A stretch of 64,000 nt of DNA from SAR86 cluster bacterium. Lineage in GTDB: Bacteria; Pseudomonadota; Gammaproteobacteria; Magnimaribacterales; D2472. The position numbers and the translations under genes are program-made. The notes below the pieces were generated by a model that was not told where the DNA came from, did no database searches, and worked only from the letters and a program-made list of their open reading frames with translations. The stretch's first letter is position 1; every line of letters starts with the position of its first letter. Shown here in pieces: positions 34,319 through 43,235 of this stretch. The stretch is taken from NCBI GenBank assembly GCA_023703655.1, contig CP097973.1:862170-926169 (forward strand), given 5' to 3'.

Positions 34319-35476
34319 CTAATAAAGCTCAGTAAAAAAATTATATTTGTACACGCTTTGTTGTCTTAATTCAAAATATGTTGGAAATTTTGAATTCAAA
34401 TAAAAAAATAGATCACGGCTTTTATTACCTAAATGAAAAATAATTCTATTATTTCGTGACATATCTTGAATTCTTTTGACTCTACTTTGCCTAATTGATA
34501 CAAAATTAGTAAAAATTTCAGAATAATCATTATATTTTTTAAAAACATAATCGAGTATCAAACTATCCTCTAAAGCTGCACATGCTCCTTGAGCCATAAA
34601 AGGTAGCATTGGATGTGCAGCATCTCCAATAATCAGCAATCTTGAATCAAACCAATTTTTTGGCTGATGAAAAAATAATCCCCATTTGTTGATTGATGAG
34701 TTTGCGCTGAATAAATTTTGTAATCTGTTATCAAAATTACATATACTTTCCTCCACTTGTTTAGTTGTTGACGAAAAATTCCAACTCTCCACTTCTTGTT
34801 CATTTTGTTTTGCAACAACGACACAATTTAATTCATTTTTATTTAATGGGTATGTAACCATATGAGAATTCTTTTGGAGAAATAAGTTTGGTTCATATAA
34901 GAATTTATCAACACTCTCATCAAGTGTTGTAATTGTTCTAAAAGCACAAAACCCTGAATATTTTGGCATGTAGTCTTCATTGAGTTTTTTCCTTGATATT
35001 GAATTTAAACCATCTGCTCCAATTAAAATGTCACTATCATATTCAATATCATTGGAACAAATTCTCACATTATCTTTAGTTATTATGATTTTGTTTATAT
35101 ATTGATTAGAAATAATTTTAACTTTATTTTTAATGGCATTATCTTTAAGAAGATTGAGAAGTTTATGTCTATGAAGATAATAAAAACCTACTTTTGTGTC
35201 TTTGACTAGTCTGTGCATGGAGACTTTTTGCAGTAGAGCTGAATTCTCAGCTCTTCTAATGCTTAGTGAAGTTGATTGTTCAGCAAGATTGATGAAATCA
35301 TTTCGTATACCTAGTGCATCTAATACTCTTATAGCATTCGGGGTAATTTGTATTCCAGCTCCAAGCTCATTAATGTAGTCATTTCGCTCAACTATAGTAA
35401 CTTCGTGGCCTTGCTTGGATAGAAAAATAGATGAGGCTAATCCTGCAATCCCTCCTCCTAGAATATTAATTTTCAT
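34319..35476 (-). CDS. FAD-dependent monooxygenase (UbiH/salicylate-hydroxylase type)
   Basis: A 385-residue flavoprotein hydroxylase. The dinucleotide motif GGGIAGLASSIFLS is at residues 6-19, DG-type DILIGADGLNSISR is near 150-165, and GDAAHPMLPFMAQGACAALED is near 285-305. These three fingerprints define class A FAD monooxygenases, which use NAD(P)H and O2 to hydroxylate aromatic or quinone-like substrates. Candidates are a ubiquinone step or a phenolic breakdown step; the sequence does not decide. It is between the truncated thrS and tRNA-Arg, 61 bases upstream of the thrS start. Confidence 0.85.
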   Translation of the reverse strand: MKINILGGGIAGLASSIFLSKQGHEVTIVERNDYINELGAGIQITPNAIRVLDALGIRNDFINLAEQSTSLSIRRAENSALLQKVSMHRLVKDTKVGFYYLHRHKLLNLLKDNAIKNKVKIISNQYINKIIITKDNVRICSNDIEYDSDILIGADGLNSISRKKLNEDYMPKYSGFCAFRTITTLDESVDKFLYEPNLFLQKNSHMVTYPLNKNELNCVVVAKQNEQEVESWNFSSTTKQVEESICNFDNRLQNLFSANSSINKWGLFFHQPKNWFDSRLLIIGDAAHPMLPFMAQGACAALEDSLILDYVFKKYNDYSEIFTNFVSIRQSRVKRIQDMSRNNRIIFHLGNKSRDLFFYLNSKFPTYFELRQQSVYKYNFFTELY

Positions 35477-35514
35477 GATCAGGTTAAAAGCTTTTCAGTT
35501 ATCATGATAATTAA

Positions 35515-35589
35515 GCCCCCTTAGTTAAACGGATATAACAACTCCCTCCTAAGGAGTAGTTCTAGGTTCGATTCCTGGAGGGGGCACCA
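35515..35589 (+). tRNA. tRNA-Arg (anticodon CCU)
   Basis: A complete cloverleaf: acceptor GCCCCCT pairs with AGGGGGC, the anticodon arm ACTCC/GGAGT closes a CTCCTAA loop, and the T arm holds GTTCGATTC. The loop gives CCU, reading AGG codons. The 3' CCA is encoded (35587-35589). Confidence 0.95.
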
Positions 35590-35592
35590 ATA

Positions 35593-35611
35593 AAGAGGCC
35601 TTAGGCCTCTT
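35593..35611. terminator. bidirectional hairpin terminator
   Basis: AAGAGGCC (35593-35600) and GGCCTCTT (35604-35611) form an 8-bp GC-rich stem with a 3-base loop. It stands between the plus-strand tRNA-Arg and the 3' end of the minus-strand gene at 35615. T tracts are short, especially on the plus side, so efficiency is uncertain. Confidence 0.65.
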
Positions 35612-35614
35612 CAA

Positions 35615-36223
35615 TCAATTTGGAGCTGATTCAGGCTGATAATCATAGTAACCAACTAGTGGAATCATTAAATGTGCATAAGGTGTGCCTTGAAACATCA
35701 CATATGGTGCTCCAGTCGTGTAATCACTTGATTGTCCATCAAGAGAAGAAGGATCTTTTGGCATTAACATCATGTGTGCACCTGATTCTATAAAATGTTT
35801 GTGACCAGCGTCTTTTTGTCCATCTGTTCCGATAGTAAAGTTATCTACTCCTAGGTCTCCATGTATCATCCACATCCACCCATCGGCTTCCATTTCAGGA
35901 ATTGTGCCAGCTTTATATGCATTTGCCCAAGCTACTGAGTTTTTATCAGAGCATGCTGGAGCTGCGGAATGAGCATCTTTAAAACCACCTTTTGGCATTG
36001 GCATAAAAGGCTCGCATCTCCACCCATTTGTGCCCTCTCTTAAAACTTCGCCAGATGCACCTATGACAGTTGCATAATCTCCAATAAATGCAGGTGCAGC
36101 ACTAGTGTAGGTATTAATCTCCCATTCTTTTGTGTTGCCCATTGAATGATTATGTTCTCCCATTTCGTGATGCATTGCATTTAAGGCTGGTGTTAACAAT
36201 GCAAGAAATAATATTTTTTTCAT
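35615..36223 (-). CDS. exported His/Met-rich protein, unknown
   Basis: A 202-residue secreted protein with a short signal peptide (about residues 1-15). The mature N-terminus is His/Met-rich (MHHEMGEHNHSMG), suggesting metal binding such as copper, followed by a domain rich in Gly, Trp, Asp and Pro. I do not recognise the family. Repeated GA..MMLMPKDPSS and YVMFQGTPYAHLMIP stretches suggest a compact beta fold. It lies 11 bases after the SnoaL-like exported protein and ends 4 bases from a hairpin terminator, so the two form a small operon. Confidence 0.55.
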   Translation of the reverse strand: MKKILFLALLTPALNAMHHEMGEHNHSMGNTKEWEINTYTSAAPAFIGDYATVIGASGEVLREGTNGWRCEPFMPMPKGGFKDAHSAAPACSDKNSVAWANAYKAGTIPEMEADGWMWMIHGDLGVDNFTIGTDGQKDAGHKHFIESGAHMMLMPKDPSSLDGQSSDYTTGAPYVMFQGTPYAHLMIPLVGYYDYQPESAPN

Positions 36224-36234
36224 ATATTTTACCT

Positions 36235-36717
36235 CTAATCGTCAAAGTCGCTTGCTTGCGGAATATGAACACCACCATAGGCAGCTGGGGAGTAATGTTG
36301 AGTTTTTGCAACCCACTTTTTACCCTCTTTAATCCAGTTCATTGTGACTCTTGTTCGATATGGTTGTGTGGAACCTCCAAAATTTGAAATCCCCTCATAA
36401 TAGAATCTAACAAAAACAACATCGTCAGATATCTGTATTGCTTCAGGATAATAGATATTAATTACACCGGCTTGCCCTGAATTTGCCCAATCATCTGCAG
36501 ATTGAATAACTTTTGGTTTATGAAAACTGCCATCCGAGTTGGTACCAAAAGTTCCAGATTTGCTCTCATAAGAGACGACTTTATCCCAATCTTGATTTGT
36601 TCGAGCCTCAAAATATGCACTTAAAGACTCAAGAACTTCTTTCTCAGCTGGCAGATGTCCGTCTGAAAAAGATTGTATTGAAAACGTAAATAAAAATAAG
36701 CTTAATAGAATTCTCAT
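36235..36717 (-). CDS. exported SnoaL/DUF4440-like protein
   Basis: A 160-residue protein with a signal peptide (about residues 1-18). The mature part has the cone-shaped alpha+beta barrel pattern of the SnoaL/NTF2-like family: an N-terminal helix with LSAYFEARTNQDWDKVVSYE and strands ending VTMNWIKEGKKWV and KTQHYSP. Such domains are small binding or scaffold units rather than enzymes with recognisable catalytic residues. The role is unknown. It is co-transcribed with the His/Met-rich protein. Confidence 0.6.
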   Translation of the reverse strand: MRILLSLFLFTFSIQSFSDGHLPAEKEVLESLSAYFEARTNQDWDKVVSYESKSGTFGTNSDGSFHKPKVIQSADDWANSGQAGVINIYYPEAIQISDDVVFVRFYYEGISNFGGSTQPYRTRVTMNWIKEGKKWVAKTQHYSPAAYGGVHIPQASDFDD

Positions 36718-36736
36718 AATTGCACTCCTTTATAAC

Positions 36737-36765
36737 AAATTAGTCAAAAGTTATTTGAGTGTCAA
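36737..36765 (-). promoter_or_regulatory. predicted sigma-70 promoter of the exported-protein operon
   Basis: TTGACA (36765-36760) and TAATTT (36742-36737), 17 bases apart, lie between the fadD stop and the gene at 36717. A good ribosome site, AAGGAG, is at 36730-36725. The leader would be only about 12 bases, which is short. Confidence 0.4.
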
Positions 36766-36766
36766 G

Positions 36767-38317
36767 TTAAGTGCGTAATTTATACTTCATAATTTTCCCA
36801 GATGCATTAGTTGGTAATTCATCTAAAAAAACAACTTCTCTTGGAACTTTATAATTTGCCATATTGTTTTTAGCCCATAATATTATTTCCTCAGCAGTAA
36901 TATCATCATTTTTGTTCTTCACTATGAAAGCTTTTGGTACCTCTCCCATTCTTTCATCCGCAACTCCGATTATTGCAACTTGCTGTATAGAGCTATGGTT
37001 TAGAAAGATGTTTTCAATTTCTGCGGGATATGCATTAAAACCGCCAACAATAAACATGTCCTTTATCCTATCTGTAATTTTCAAATATCCATTCTGATCC
37101 AATATTCCAACATCGCCTGTTTTAAGCCAACCATCGGCTGTGATAGTTTCTGCCGTAGCATCGGGGTCTTTATAATAGCTTTGCATCACATTGTACCCTT
37201 TGATGAGTATCTCTCCTTGCTCTCCAACATTTACATCATTGCCTTTAGCATCTATGCATTTAACCTCAACATCTGCAATAGCCTTCCCTGATGTTGAGGC
37301 TACTGTTTCATAATCATCCTCTGGTGTGCACATCGTTGCTACACCGGTACTTTCAGTTAGACCATAAGCAGTAATAACAGTTTCAAAACCTAATTTCTCT
37401 TTCATATCTTTTATTAAACTTACAGGAATTGATGCTGCTCCGGTTACCCCAAGCCTGAGAGATTGTATTTTATCTTGTGTAAGGTTTTTTGAGGTTAAAA
37501 TCGATTGATAGAGAGTTGGTGGGCCAGGCAGCATTGAAATATTAAATTTCTCAATCTTTTCAAGAACCTTTTCACTATCAAAAACAGGCTCAGGGTAGCC
37601 CTGACAACCGATAATTATTACAGACATCCATCCTGCTTTATAACCAAATGTATGGAAAAATGGATTAACGATTAAGTATTTGTCATTTTGATTTAAACCA
37701 ACATATTTTGACCAAAACTTAAAAACTTGGGTGTTTTGTTTTTGAGTAATTATTACTCCCTTGGGCTGTCCTGTAGTGCCAGATGTAAAAATAATATCAG
37801 CGTAATCTTCTCCTTTGATTATTGGTAAATTGATTGATGAGTTTATATTTAATAAATCACTAAATTTATATTGAACTGATTCACTAACAGGATTCAAGAT
37901 AAAAGATTTATTTAAATTATTTAGTTTTTCTTTTTCTAAAAGTTCAACATAGTTTATTCCAAGAAAGCTATCTTCTGTAAAAAGAAACTTTGCCTCAGAT
38001 TTATTTAAAATAAATGAGGCTTCGTTGCCCTTCATTCTGGTATTGATCGGTACAAGAATTCCACCAGCTTTTTGAATGCCAATTGCACAGACAATCCAAT
38101 TGATTGAATTTGGAGCCCAAATAGCAACACGATCCCCAAATACGAGACCTTCACTAATTAGGCCAATAGCAAATGAATCACTTAACTGGTTAAGTTCCTC
38201 ATAAGTAATTTCAGTATTATCATCTTTGAAAGCTAAATTAGTACCAATTTCAGCAGCACGAACACGGACTAGTTCAGGCAGGGAATTAAAGTTTTCGCTT
38301 ATAGTTTTTAAAGACAA
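36767..38317 (-). CDS. fadD3: acyl-CoA synthetase, FadD3-like
   Basis: A 516-residue ANL-family ligase. TSGTTGQPKG is the ATP-binding P-loop near residue 180, YGLTESTG is motif A5 near residue 318, GWLKTGDVG is the hinge region, and the catalytic Lys is in ASGKIMKYKL near the C-terminus. It makes acyl-CoA from a free acid with ATP. As the last gene of a steroid block that also has ipdAB, ipdC, ipdF and fadA6, it is most likely the FadD3 step, thioesterifying the indanedione propionate (HIP) left after ring A/B removal. The length equals FadD3, but another carboxylic substrate is possible. Confidence 0.75.
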   Translation of the reverse strand: MSLKTISENFNSLPELVRVRAAEIGTNLAFKDDNTEITYEELNQLSDSFAIGLISEGLVFGDRVAIWAPNSINWIVCAIGIQKAGGILVPINTRMKGNEASFILNKSEAKFLFTEDSFLGINYVELLEKEKLNNLNKSFILNPVSESVQYKFSDLLNINSSINLPIIKGEDYADIIFTSGTTGQPKGVIITQKQNTQVFKFWSKYVGLNQNDKYLIVNPFFHTFGYKAGWMSVIIIGCQGYPEPVFDSEKVLEKIEKFNISMLPGPPTLYQSILTSKNLTQDKIQSLRLGVTGAASIPVSLIKDMKEKLGFETVITAYGLTESTGVATMCTPEDDYETVASTSGKAIADVEVKCIDAKGNDVNVGEQGEILIKGYNVMQSYYKDPDATAETITADGWLKTGDVGILDQNGYLKITDRIKDMFIVGGFNAYPAEIENIFLNHSSIQQVAIIGVADERMGEVPKAFIVKNKNDDITAEEIILWAKNNMANYKVPREVVFLDELPTNASGKIMKYKLRT

Positions 38318-38334
38318 TTTAATTAATGTCTAAA

Positions 38335-39201
38335 TCAAAACTCTCTTTTTTCCATGTTGATTCCTTTTGGCATATCTGCACGATCAACTAAGAATTGAGA
38401 ATACCATTTTCGCAATTTATGTAATGGACCATCGCCATCACAAACAACTGGATCAGGTATGTAAATCTTGTTCTCCCATATAGCTACATCTTGACCAAAT
38501 GCAAAATTGTTTGCATCAACATATCCCTGAATAAACGCCTTTTCATCCTCGGGGGACATACCAGGAACTTTTTTAACCATAACACCAAAATTGATCTGAA
38601 ATGAAGTAAAAGTTAACGGTAAATGTGAGACCAATAAGCGACTTTCGACCTTAGCACCATCATGAACAGCACTCATATAAGTTGTCATGTAAGCAGGGCC
38701 CTCATATCTTGCTTTTGAAAATAGATCTCTTCCTAGAATAGGGCTATCTGCCGTCATCTCTTGAGTATAGGTATGATCTTTAGCTTCGTTCCAAAAACCT
38801 TCGAATGGAGCTTGATGAACTGGACCAAAATGGCCTTTATCTGCCATATTATCAATTAATTCGCGACAATTATTTTTTACTAAAAAACTTGCCATCCCAT
38901 AGTCAGACCAATCATCTGAGTAACATGCATCTATTTTATCTGGCTCATAATCTGGTGCAGTGCCCTCGTGGTCATGCCAACACATTACCATTTGATTTTT
39001 TTCAATAATTGGCCATGATTCTCCATCACCTGCATCAAATTTAATGGAGCCATCTTGCTGTCTAGTTGCCGTAAGTTTTCTGTTAAAACCATAAATTGTT
39101 CTTGTTTCATTTACTTCAAACTCTCTCTGATGTCCAAGCACAAACCATCCTCTTGGAAACCTATCTGGTATTTCGTTTATTTGATCTCTATTCATATTCA
39201 T
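38335..39201 (-). CDS. KshA-like oxygenase catalytic chain with vestigial Rieske domain
   Basis: A 288-residue protein related to the catalytic part of KshA, the 3-ketosteroid 9-alpha-hydroxylase. The mononuclear iron site is in NMADKGHFGPVH (His124, His129) with an Asp expected in FGQDVAIWENK, and MVKKVPGMSPEDEKAF is a KshA-like stretch. The first 80 residues contain the opening and closing strands of a Rieske domain (FPRGW at the start, MCWHDHEGTAP at the end), but the cluster-ligand loops (CxH and CxxH) are gone. Its cluster must come from the separate Rieske protein encoded 4 bases upstream (ATGA overlap). Confidence 0.72.
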   Translation of the reverse strand: MNMNRDQINEIPDRFPRGWFVLGHQREFEVNETRTIYGFNRKLTATRQQDGSIKFDAGDGESWPIIEKNQMVMCWHDHEGTAPDYEPDKIDACYSDDWSDYGMASFLVKNNCRELIDNMADKGHFGPVHQAPFEGFWNEAKDHTYTQEMTADSPILGRDLFSKARYEGPAYMTTYMSAVHDGAKVESRLLVSHLPLTFTSFQINFGVMVKKVPGMSPEDEKAFIQGYVDANNFAFGQDVAIWENKIYIPDPVVCDGDGPLHKLRKWYSQFLVDRADMPKGINMEKREF

Positions 39202-39602
39202 ACCTCTTCAGGATCATACCACACCATGATTGATCCATCTTCTTCTTTTACTTTCCAACTTCTTGTTTTGGCCTTTGGTGGAATCTTATTAGCGTATCCA
39301 ATATCATCACAATTACCCTCATCATTCCATCGCCAGGCATGAAATGGACATCTAATGCCGTTTCCATCGACCTCACCACATGCTAGTGATGCACCCATAT
39401 GTTTGCAAAATAAATCAAGCGCTCTAACAATTCCATCAGCGCCTCTCCACACAACTATTTGCGTGGCAAAATCATCAATACTTATGGCTTTATTAACTTC
39501 CAGATCCTCACATGAAAATACTTTATGCCAACCCTTTTCAAAATCTGTTGAAAGTGGATCTTTTTGAACAGGTAATTCAGGCGCTATAAGTTTTTCATCC
39601 AT
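39198..39602 (-). CDS. stand-alone Rieske [2Fe-2S] protein, partner of KshA-like chain
   Basis: A 134-residue protein that is a full Rieske domain: ligands Cys66 and His68 in FCKHMG, and Cys85 and His88 in RCPFHAW, spaced as in Rieske oxygenases. It opens with DFEKGWHKVF and closes with MVWYDPEE. In KshA relatives this domain is fused to the catalytic chain, but here it ends and the next gene begins. It would pass electrons from a reductase (KshB type, not in the window) to the catalytic iron. The gene follows the LLM-family gene by 55 bases, the widest spacer in the block, so a weak internal promoter is possible there. Confidence 0.78.
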   Translation of the reverse strand: MDEKLIAPELPVQKDPLSTDFEKGWHKVFSCEDLEVNKAISIDDFATQIVVWRGADGIVRALDLFCKHMGASLACGEVDGNGIRCPFHAWRWNDEGNCDDIGYANKIPPKAKTRSWKVKEEDGSIMVWYDPEEV

Positions 39603-39657
39603 ACGGTTTATTAGTTTATTGTTTAATGTAATTTTAACAATAAATTATTTTTATTGC

Positions 39658-40512
39658 TCAGAAAATCTCTTTCAATTCTTCAAGTTGAGATATATCACTT
39701 GATGTTGGAACAAGTAAAACATCATCAAATCCTATAAGTTCAATTTCGTCTAAAAATAATCTTAACTCTTCTACGGTTCCACAAAAGCCTGCAGTATCTG
39801 ACAAAGTATTTGCAATATCATTACCCATCCATGCAAGATATTTACTTAAATGTTTTTTCATTTGAATGCGAGAATTTGAACCTAAAGCAAACCAAAAACT
39901 AGTTATCATTCTTGGACGTTTATCCTTAAAGTTCTCTTTAGCAAGTTTGAATGAATCAGCAATGTCCTTAATGTCAGCATCAAAGGAAAATCCTGCAATA
40001 CCATCTGCATAACTTGCGGCCATCTCTACAGCTTTTGGACCAATTGCACCAGCCAGAATCTTTGGGCCTCCAGCTTGAATTGGTTTTGGACCAATGGATT
40101 TATTATATGAATCATTCCAAACTGATCGCATTTTTTCAACTGAGGACATAACTCGTTTCCATTTTGTATTTGACCATTGAGCATTTATGGCTTCATAATC
40201 TTCTCTTCTTCCTCCGACACCAACACCTAAAGTGAATCTTCCATCGGATATCATATCAATAGTGGCAAATTGCTTTGCACAAAGAATTGGGTCATGCATG
40301 GGTAGAATTGAAACTGTGGATATGATTTCAACATTCTCTGTCCATGCTGCAACTGAGCTTAATGTTGTAACAAACTCAGGATTATCAAAGACTATTCTCT
40401 CCCCTAACGCGATACTACGCCAATGACCATCGTCAATAATATCGCACCAATTTTTAATCAACTCCCTATTAAGGCCTGATTCCATCACCGGCAATGTCAT
40501 GCCAATATTCAT
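39658..40512 (-). CDS. LLM (luciferase-like) flavin-dependent oxidoreductase
   Basis: A 284-residue TIM-barrel of the bacterial luciferase-like family (FMN or F420). NIGMTLPVMESGL is the N-terminal strand, FTLGVGVGGRREDYEA is the phosphate-binding segment near residue 95, and PKILAGAIGPKAVEMA is near 150. Families in this fold include F420-dependent oxidoreductases and FMN monooxygenases; mycobacterial cholesterol regions also contain such genes. Since no HsaA is in the window, this protein is one candidate for a missing hydroxylation, but that is speculation. It starts 2 bases after the hsaF stop. Confidence 0.78.
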   Translation of the reverse strand: MNIGMTLPVMESGLNRELIKNWCDIIDDGHWRSIALGERIVFDNPEFVTTLSSVAAWTENVEIISTVSILPMHDPILCAKQFATIDMISDGRFTLGVGVGGRREDYEAINAQWSNTKWKRVMSSVEKMRSVWNDSYNKSIGPKPIQAGGPKILAGAIGPKAVEMAASYADGIAGFSFDADIKDIADSFKLAKENFKDKRPRMITSFWFALGSNSRIQMKKHLSKYLAWMGNDIANTLSDTAGFCGTVEELRLFLDEIELIGFDDVLLVPTSSDISQLEELKEIF

Positions 40513-40514
40513 AT

Positions 40515-41522
40515 TTACTTCTTTTTTTTCAAATCAAGCGCAACATCAACGATCATATCTTCTTGACCACCAACCATTTTTCTCTTACCTAATTCAACAA
40601 GAATATCTCGAGTATCTAAACCATATGTATCAGCTGCGTTTTCTGCATGCCTAAGAAAAGATGAGTAAACACCTGAATAACCCAAAGTTAAAGTCTCTTT
40701 ATCAACCCTAACCGGTCTATCTTGAAGAGGTCTCACTAAATCTTCAGCGGCATCCATTAGTTTAAATAAGTCAGTGCCATGAGGCCAACCCATTCTGTCG
40801 ATTGCTGCTATGAAAACTTCCAAAGGAGCATTACCTGCACCAGCACCCATTCCAGCAAGGCTTGCATCAATTCTATCTGCGCCAGATTTAACAGCTGCAA
40901 TTGAATTAGCTACACCTAGGGATAAATTATGGTGAGCATGCATTCCAGTTTCAGTACTAGGATCCAAAGTGTCTTTAAATGCCTTAAACCTATCTTGAAC
41001 ATCATCCATGTTTAATGCACCACCGGAATCTACAACATATACGCATTGGGCTCCAAATGATTCCATCATTTTTGCTTGTTCAGCAAGACCCTTTGGATCA
41101 TTCATATGTGACATCATAAGAAATCCAATAGTATCCATCCCAATCTTTCTAGCATACTCAATATGTTGTTTTGAAACGTCTGCCTCAGTGCAATGAGTTG
41201 CGACTCTAACAGATCTTACACCCATATCCCAAGCCCATTTAAGGTCTTCTTTAACGGCTATCCCAGGAAGAATTAATGTGGTTAGTTTTGCATGCTTTAA
41301 TTTCTCAGCGACCGCTCCAATCCACTCCTGATCTGTATGAGCACCAAAGCCGTAATTGAAAGACGAGCCAGACAAACCATCTCCATGAGCTACCTCAATT
41401 GCATCTACTCTAGATTCATCCAATGCTTCAGCTATCTTTTCAACATGCTCGATTCCATACTGATGTCTAATGGCGTGCATTCCATCTCTGAGTGTAACGT
41501 CTTGAATGTATATTTTCTTCAT
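40515..41522 (-). CDS. hsaF: 4-hydroxy-2-oxoacid aldolase (HsaF type)
   Basis: A 335-residue aldolase of the BphI/MhpE/HsaF family: [14 protein letters not shown] near residue 9 (metal and substrate site), the [13 protein letters not shown] segment near 197 (metal-binding His) and a C-terminal lid. With the next enzyme it splits 4-hydroxy-2-oxo acids into pyruvate and an aldehyde that is passed on through a channel. It overlaps hsaG by 4 bases, the usual pairing. The general name 4-hydroxy-2-oxovalerate aldolase also fits. The steroid role comes from the neighbours. Confidence 0.87.
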   Translation of the reverse strand: MKKIYIQDVTLRDGMHAIRHQYGIEHVEKIAEALDESRVDAIEVAHGDGLSGSSFNYGFGAHTDQEWIGAVAEKLKHAKLTTLILPGIAVKEDLKWAWDMGVRSVRVATHCTEADVSKQHIEYARKIGMDTIGFLMMSHMNDPKGLAEQAKMMESFGAQCVYVVDSGGALNMDDVQDRFKAFKDTLDPSTETGMHAHHNLSLGVANSIAAVKSGADRIDASLAGMGAGAGNAPLEVFIAAIDRMGWPHGTDLFKLMDAAEDLVRPLQDRPVRVDKETLTLGYSGVYSSFLRHAENAADTYGLDTRDILVELGKRKMVGGQEDMIVDVALDLKKKK

Positions 41523-42451
41523 TGTTTATTCAGTCTTATAAGTTCCTCAGCAGTTCCTAAAGCAGCTGAAGTCATGATATCTAAGTTACCTGCATATGTT
41601 GGCAAATAGTGTCCAGCGCCTTCAACTTCAAGAAAAATTGAAGTTTTAATTCCTTCAAATTGACCATACCCTGGAATTCTGCAGGGATTATTAGAACCAT
41701 AACGTTCAAATTGGAGATCTTGTTTAAGCCTATAGCCAGGCACGTATTCTTGTACTTTTTTTACCATACTTTGGATACTATCTTTGATCTTATCTGTATC
41801 AATCGTGTCTGATAAAGTGAAAACAGTGTTTCTCATTAATAGTGGAGGTTCAGCAGGATTTAAAATAATTATTGCTTTGGCCTTTTTTGCTCCTCCAACT
41901 TTTTCAAGTCCTAATGCAGTTGTTTTTGTAAATTCATCAATATTTGCTCTTGTGCCTGGACCTGCTGATCGCGAAGAAACTGAGGCTACGATTTCTGCGT
42001 ATCGAACACAAGATATTTGATTAACCGCAGCAACCATAGGTATTGTCGCTTGACCACCACATGTTACAAGGTTTACATTTTTTTCTTGTAAATGTTCTGA
42101 AAGATTAACCACCGGCACACAATATGGTCCAATAGCAGCTGGTGTGAGGTCAATCATTTGCTTATTGTCAGCCGTAATAGTTTCGTGATGATGCTTATGG
42201 GCTGATGCTGATGTAGCATCGAAGAAAATATCTGTGTCTTGATACTCTTGCATAGAAGTAAATCCTTCTATTCCCTTCGATGAAACTTGGATGCCTAATG
42301 ATTTTGCTTTGGCTAGCCCATCTGAATCAGGATCAATGCCAATAACTCCAGTCAAATTCAGAAGACTTGAAGTATTAATAATTTTGTACATAAGATCAGT
42401 TCCAATATTGCCTGATCCAATGATTGCACAATTAACCTTATCCATTATCAA
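41519..42451 (-). CDS. hsaG: acetaldehyde/propanal dehydrogenase (HsaG type)
   Basis: A 310-residue acylating aldehyde dehydrogenase. The NAD-binding start [13 protein letters not shown], the catalytic Cys in [12 protein letters not shown] near residue 130 and [16 protein letters not shown] near 170 are BphJ/MhpF/HsaG family signatures. It oxidises the aldehyde from HsaF to acyl-CoA (propanal to propionyl-CoA in steroid A/B ring breakdown). It overlaps both neighbours by 4 bases, so translation of the trio hsaE-hsaG-hsaF is coupled. Confidence 0.88.
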   Translation of the reverse strand: MIMDKVNCAIIGSGNIGTDLMYKIINTSSLLNLTGVIGIDPDSDGLAKAKSLGIQVSSKGIEGFTSMQEYQDTDIFFDATSASAHKHHHETITADNKQMIDLTPAAIGPYCVPVVNLSEHLQEKNVNLVTCGGQATIPMVAAVNQISCVRYAEIVASVSSRSAGPGTRANIDEFTKTTALGLEKVGGAKKAKAIIILNPAEPPLLMRNTVFTLSDTIDTDKIKDSIQSMVKKVQEYVPGYRLKQDLQFERYGSNNPCRIPGYGQFEGIKTSIFLEVEGAGHYLPTYAGNLDIMTSAALGTAEELIRLNKQ

Positions 42452-43233
42452 GAGAAGTATACTTCACAATCGCCAATTCCAATAAGCTCCATATAAAAGT
42501 GATCGCCTGCGATCGCAGGCTCAAGAGGCACAAGAGAGCCTGATAGGATTATTTCGCCCTTTAGGAGTGGTATATTGTATTTTCCAAGTGTATTAGCAAG
42601 CCATGCAACTGCTTCAGCAGGATGACCCTGAACAGCGGAACCATAGCCTGAAGATAAAAAATCTCCGTTTTTAGATACTTTTACTTCGAGTTTATCAAGC
42701 TCATAATCATTTTGATAATTTAATCCATCACCAAGTAAAAACACTCCGCAGGATGCATTATCTGCAATAGTATCCTGAATATTAATTTGCCAGTTATTTA
42801 TTCGCGAATCTACGATTTCAAAACATGGAAAAATTTTTTCTGTAACTGAAAGAACATCCTCTTTTGTTATACCAGGACCCTTAAGATCCTCATTTAATAC
42901 AAAAGCAATCTCAGCTTCTGCACGAGGCTGAATAAGTTGTTGTGAAATTTTGTAAGTTGACTTATTCTCAATCTGCATTTTATCTGTTAAAAAACCAAAA
43001 TCAGGTTGATTGACACCAAGCATTTTTTGAACAACATCGCTTGTAACCCCAATCTTCTTACCAACAATTTTTTCTCCATTTTGTTCTCTTAAACTTAAGA
43101 ATCTTTTGGAAATTTCATAAGCATCATCGATCGTAATCTCTGGATAAGATTCAGTGAGAGGTTCAATAGTTGAGCAATCTTGAAGTGACTTAAATAATAA
43201 TCTTGAGATTTCTTGAATCTTTTTATGATTCAT
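42448..43233 (-). CDS. hsaE: 2-hydroxypenta-2,4-dienoate hydratase (HsaE type)
   Basis: A 261-residue member of the fumarylacetoacetate-hydrolase fold family of MhpD/BphH/HsaE hydratases: [17 protein letters not shown] near residue 60, the acidic ligand region [19 protein letters not shown] near 107, and [15 protein letters not shown] near 200. It adds water to the 2-hydroxydienoate released by HsaD. The frame covers the complete family length. It overlaps hsaG by 4 bases and is 2 bases from the hsaD gene. Confidence 0.87.
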   Translation of the reverse strand: MNHKKIQEISRLLFKSLQDCSTIEPLTESYPEITIDDAYEISKRFLSLREQNGEKIVGKKIGVTSDVVQKMLGVNQPDFGFLTDKMQIENKSTYKISQQLIQPRAEAEIAFVLNEDLKGPGITKEDVLSVTEKIFPCFEIVDSRINNWQINIQDTIADNASCGVFLLGDGLNYQNDYELDKLEVKVSKNGDFLSSGYGSAVQGHPAEAVAWLANTLGKYNIPLLKGEIILSGSLVPLEPAIAGDHFYMELIGIGDCEVYFS

Positions 43234-43235
43234 AT

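Noticed and set aside
34319..35476. Calling the FAD hydroxylase HsaA.
   Set aside because: HsaA has the acyl-CoA dehydrogenase fold, while this protein has the three fingerprints of the UbiH/class A monooxygenase fold.
38335..39602. A frameshift or sequencing error splitting one KshA gene.
   Set aside because: The genes overlap by a clean ATGA, and each contains both opening and closing strands of a Rieske-like domain. A frameshift would not duplicate those.
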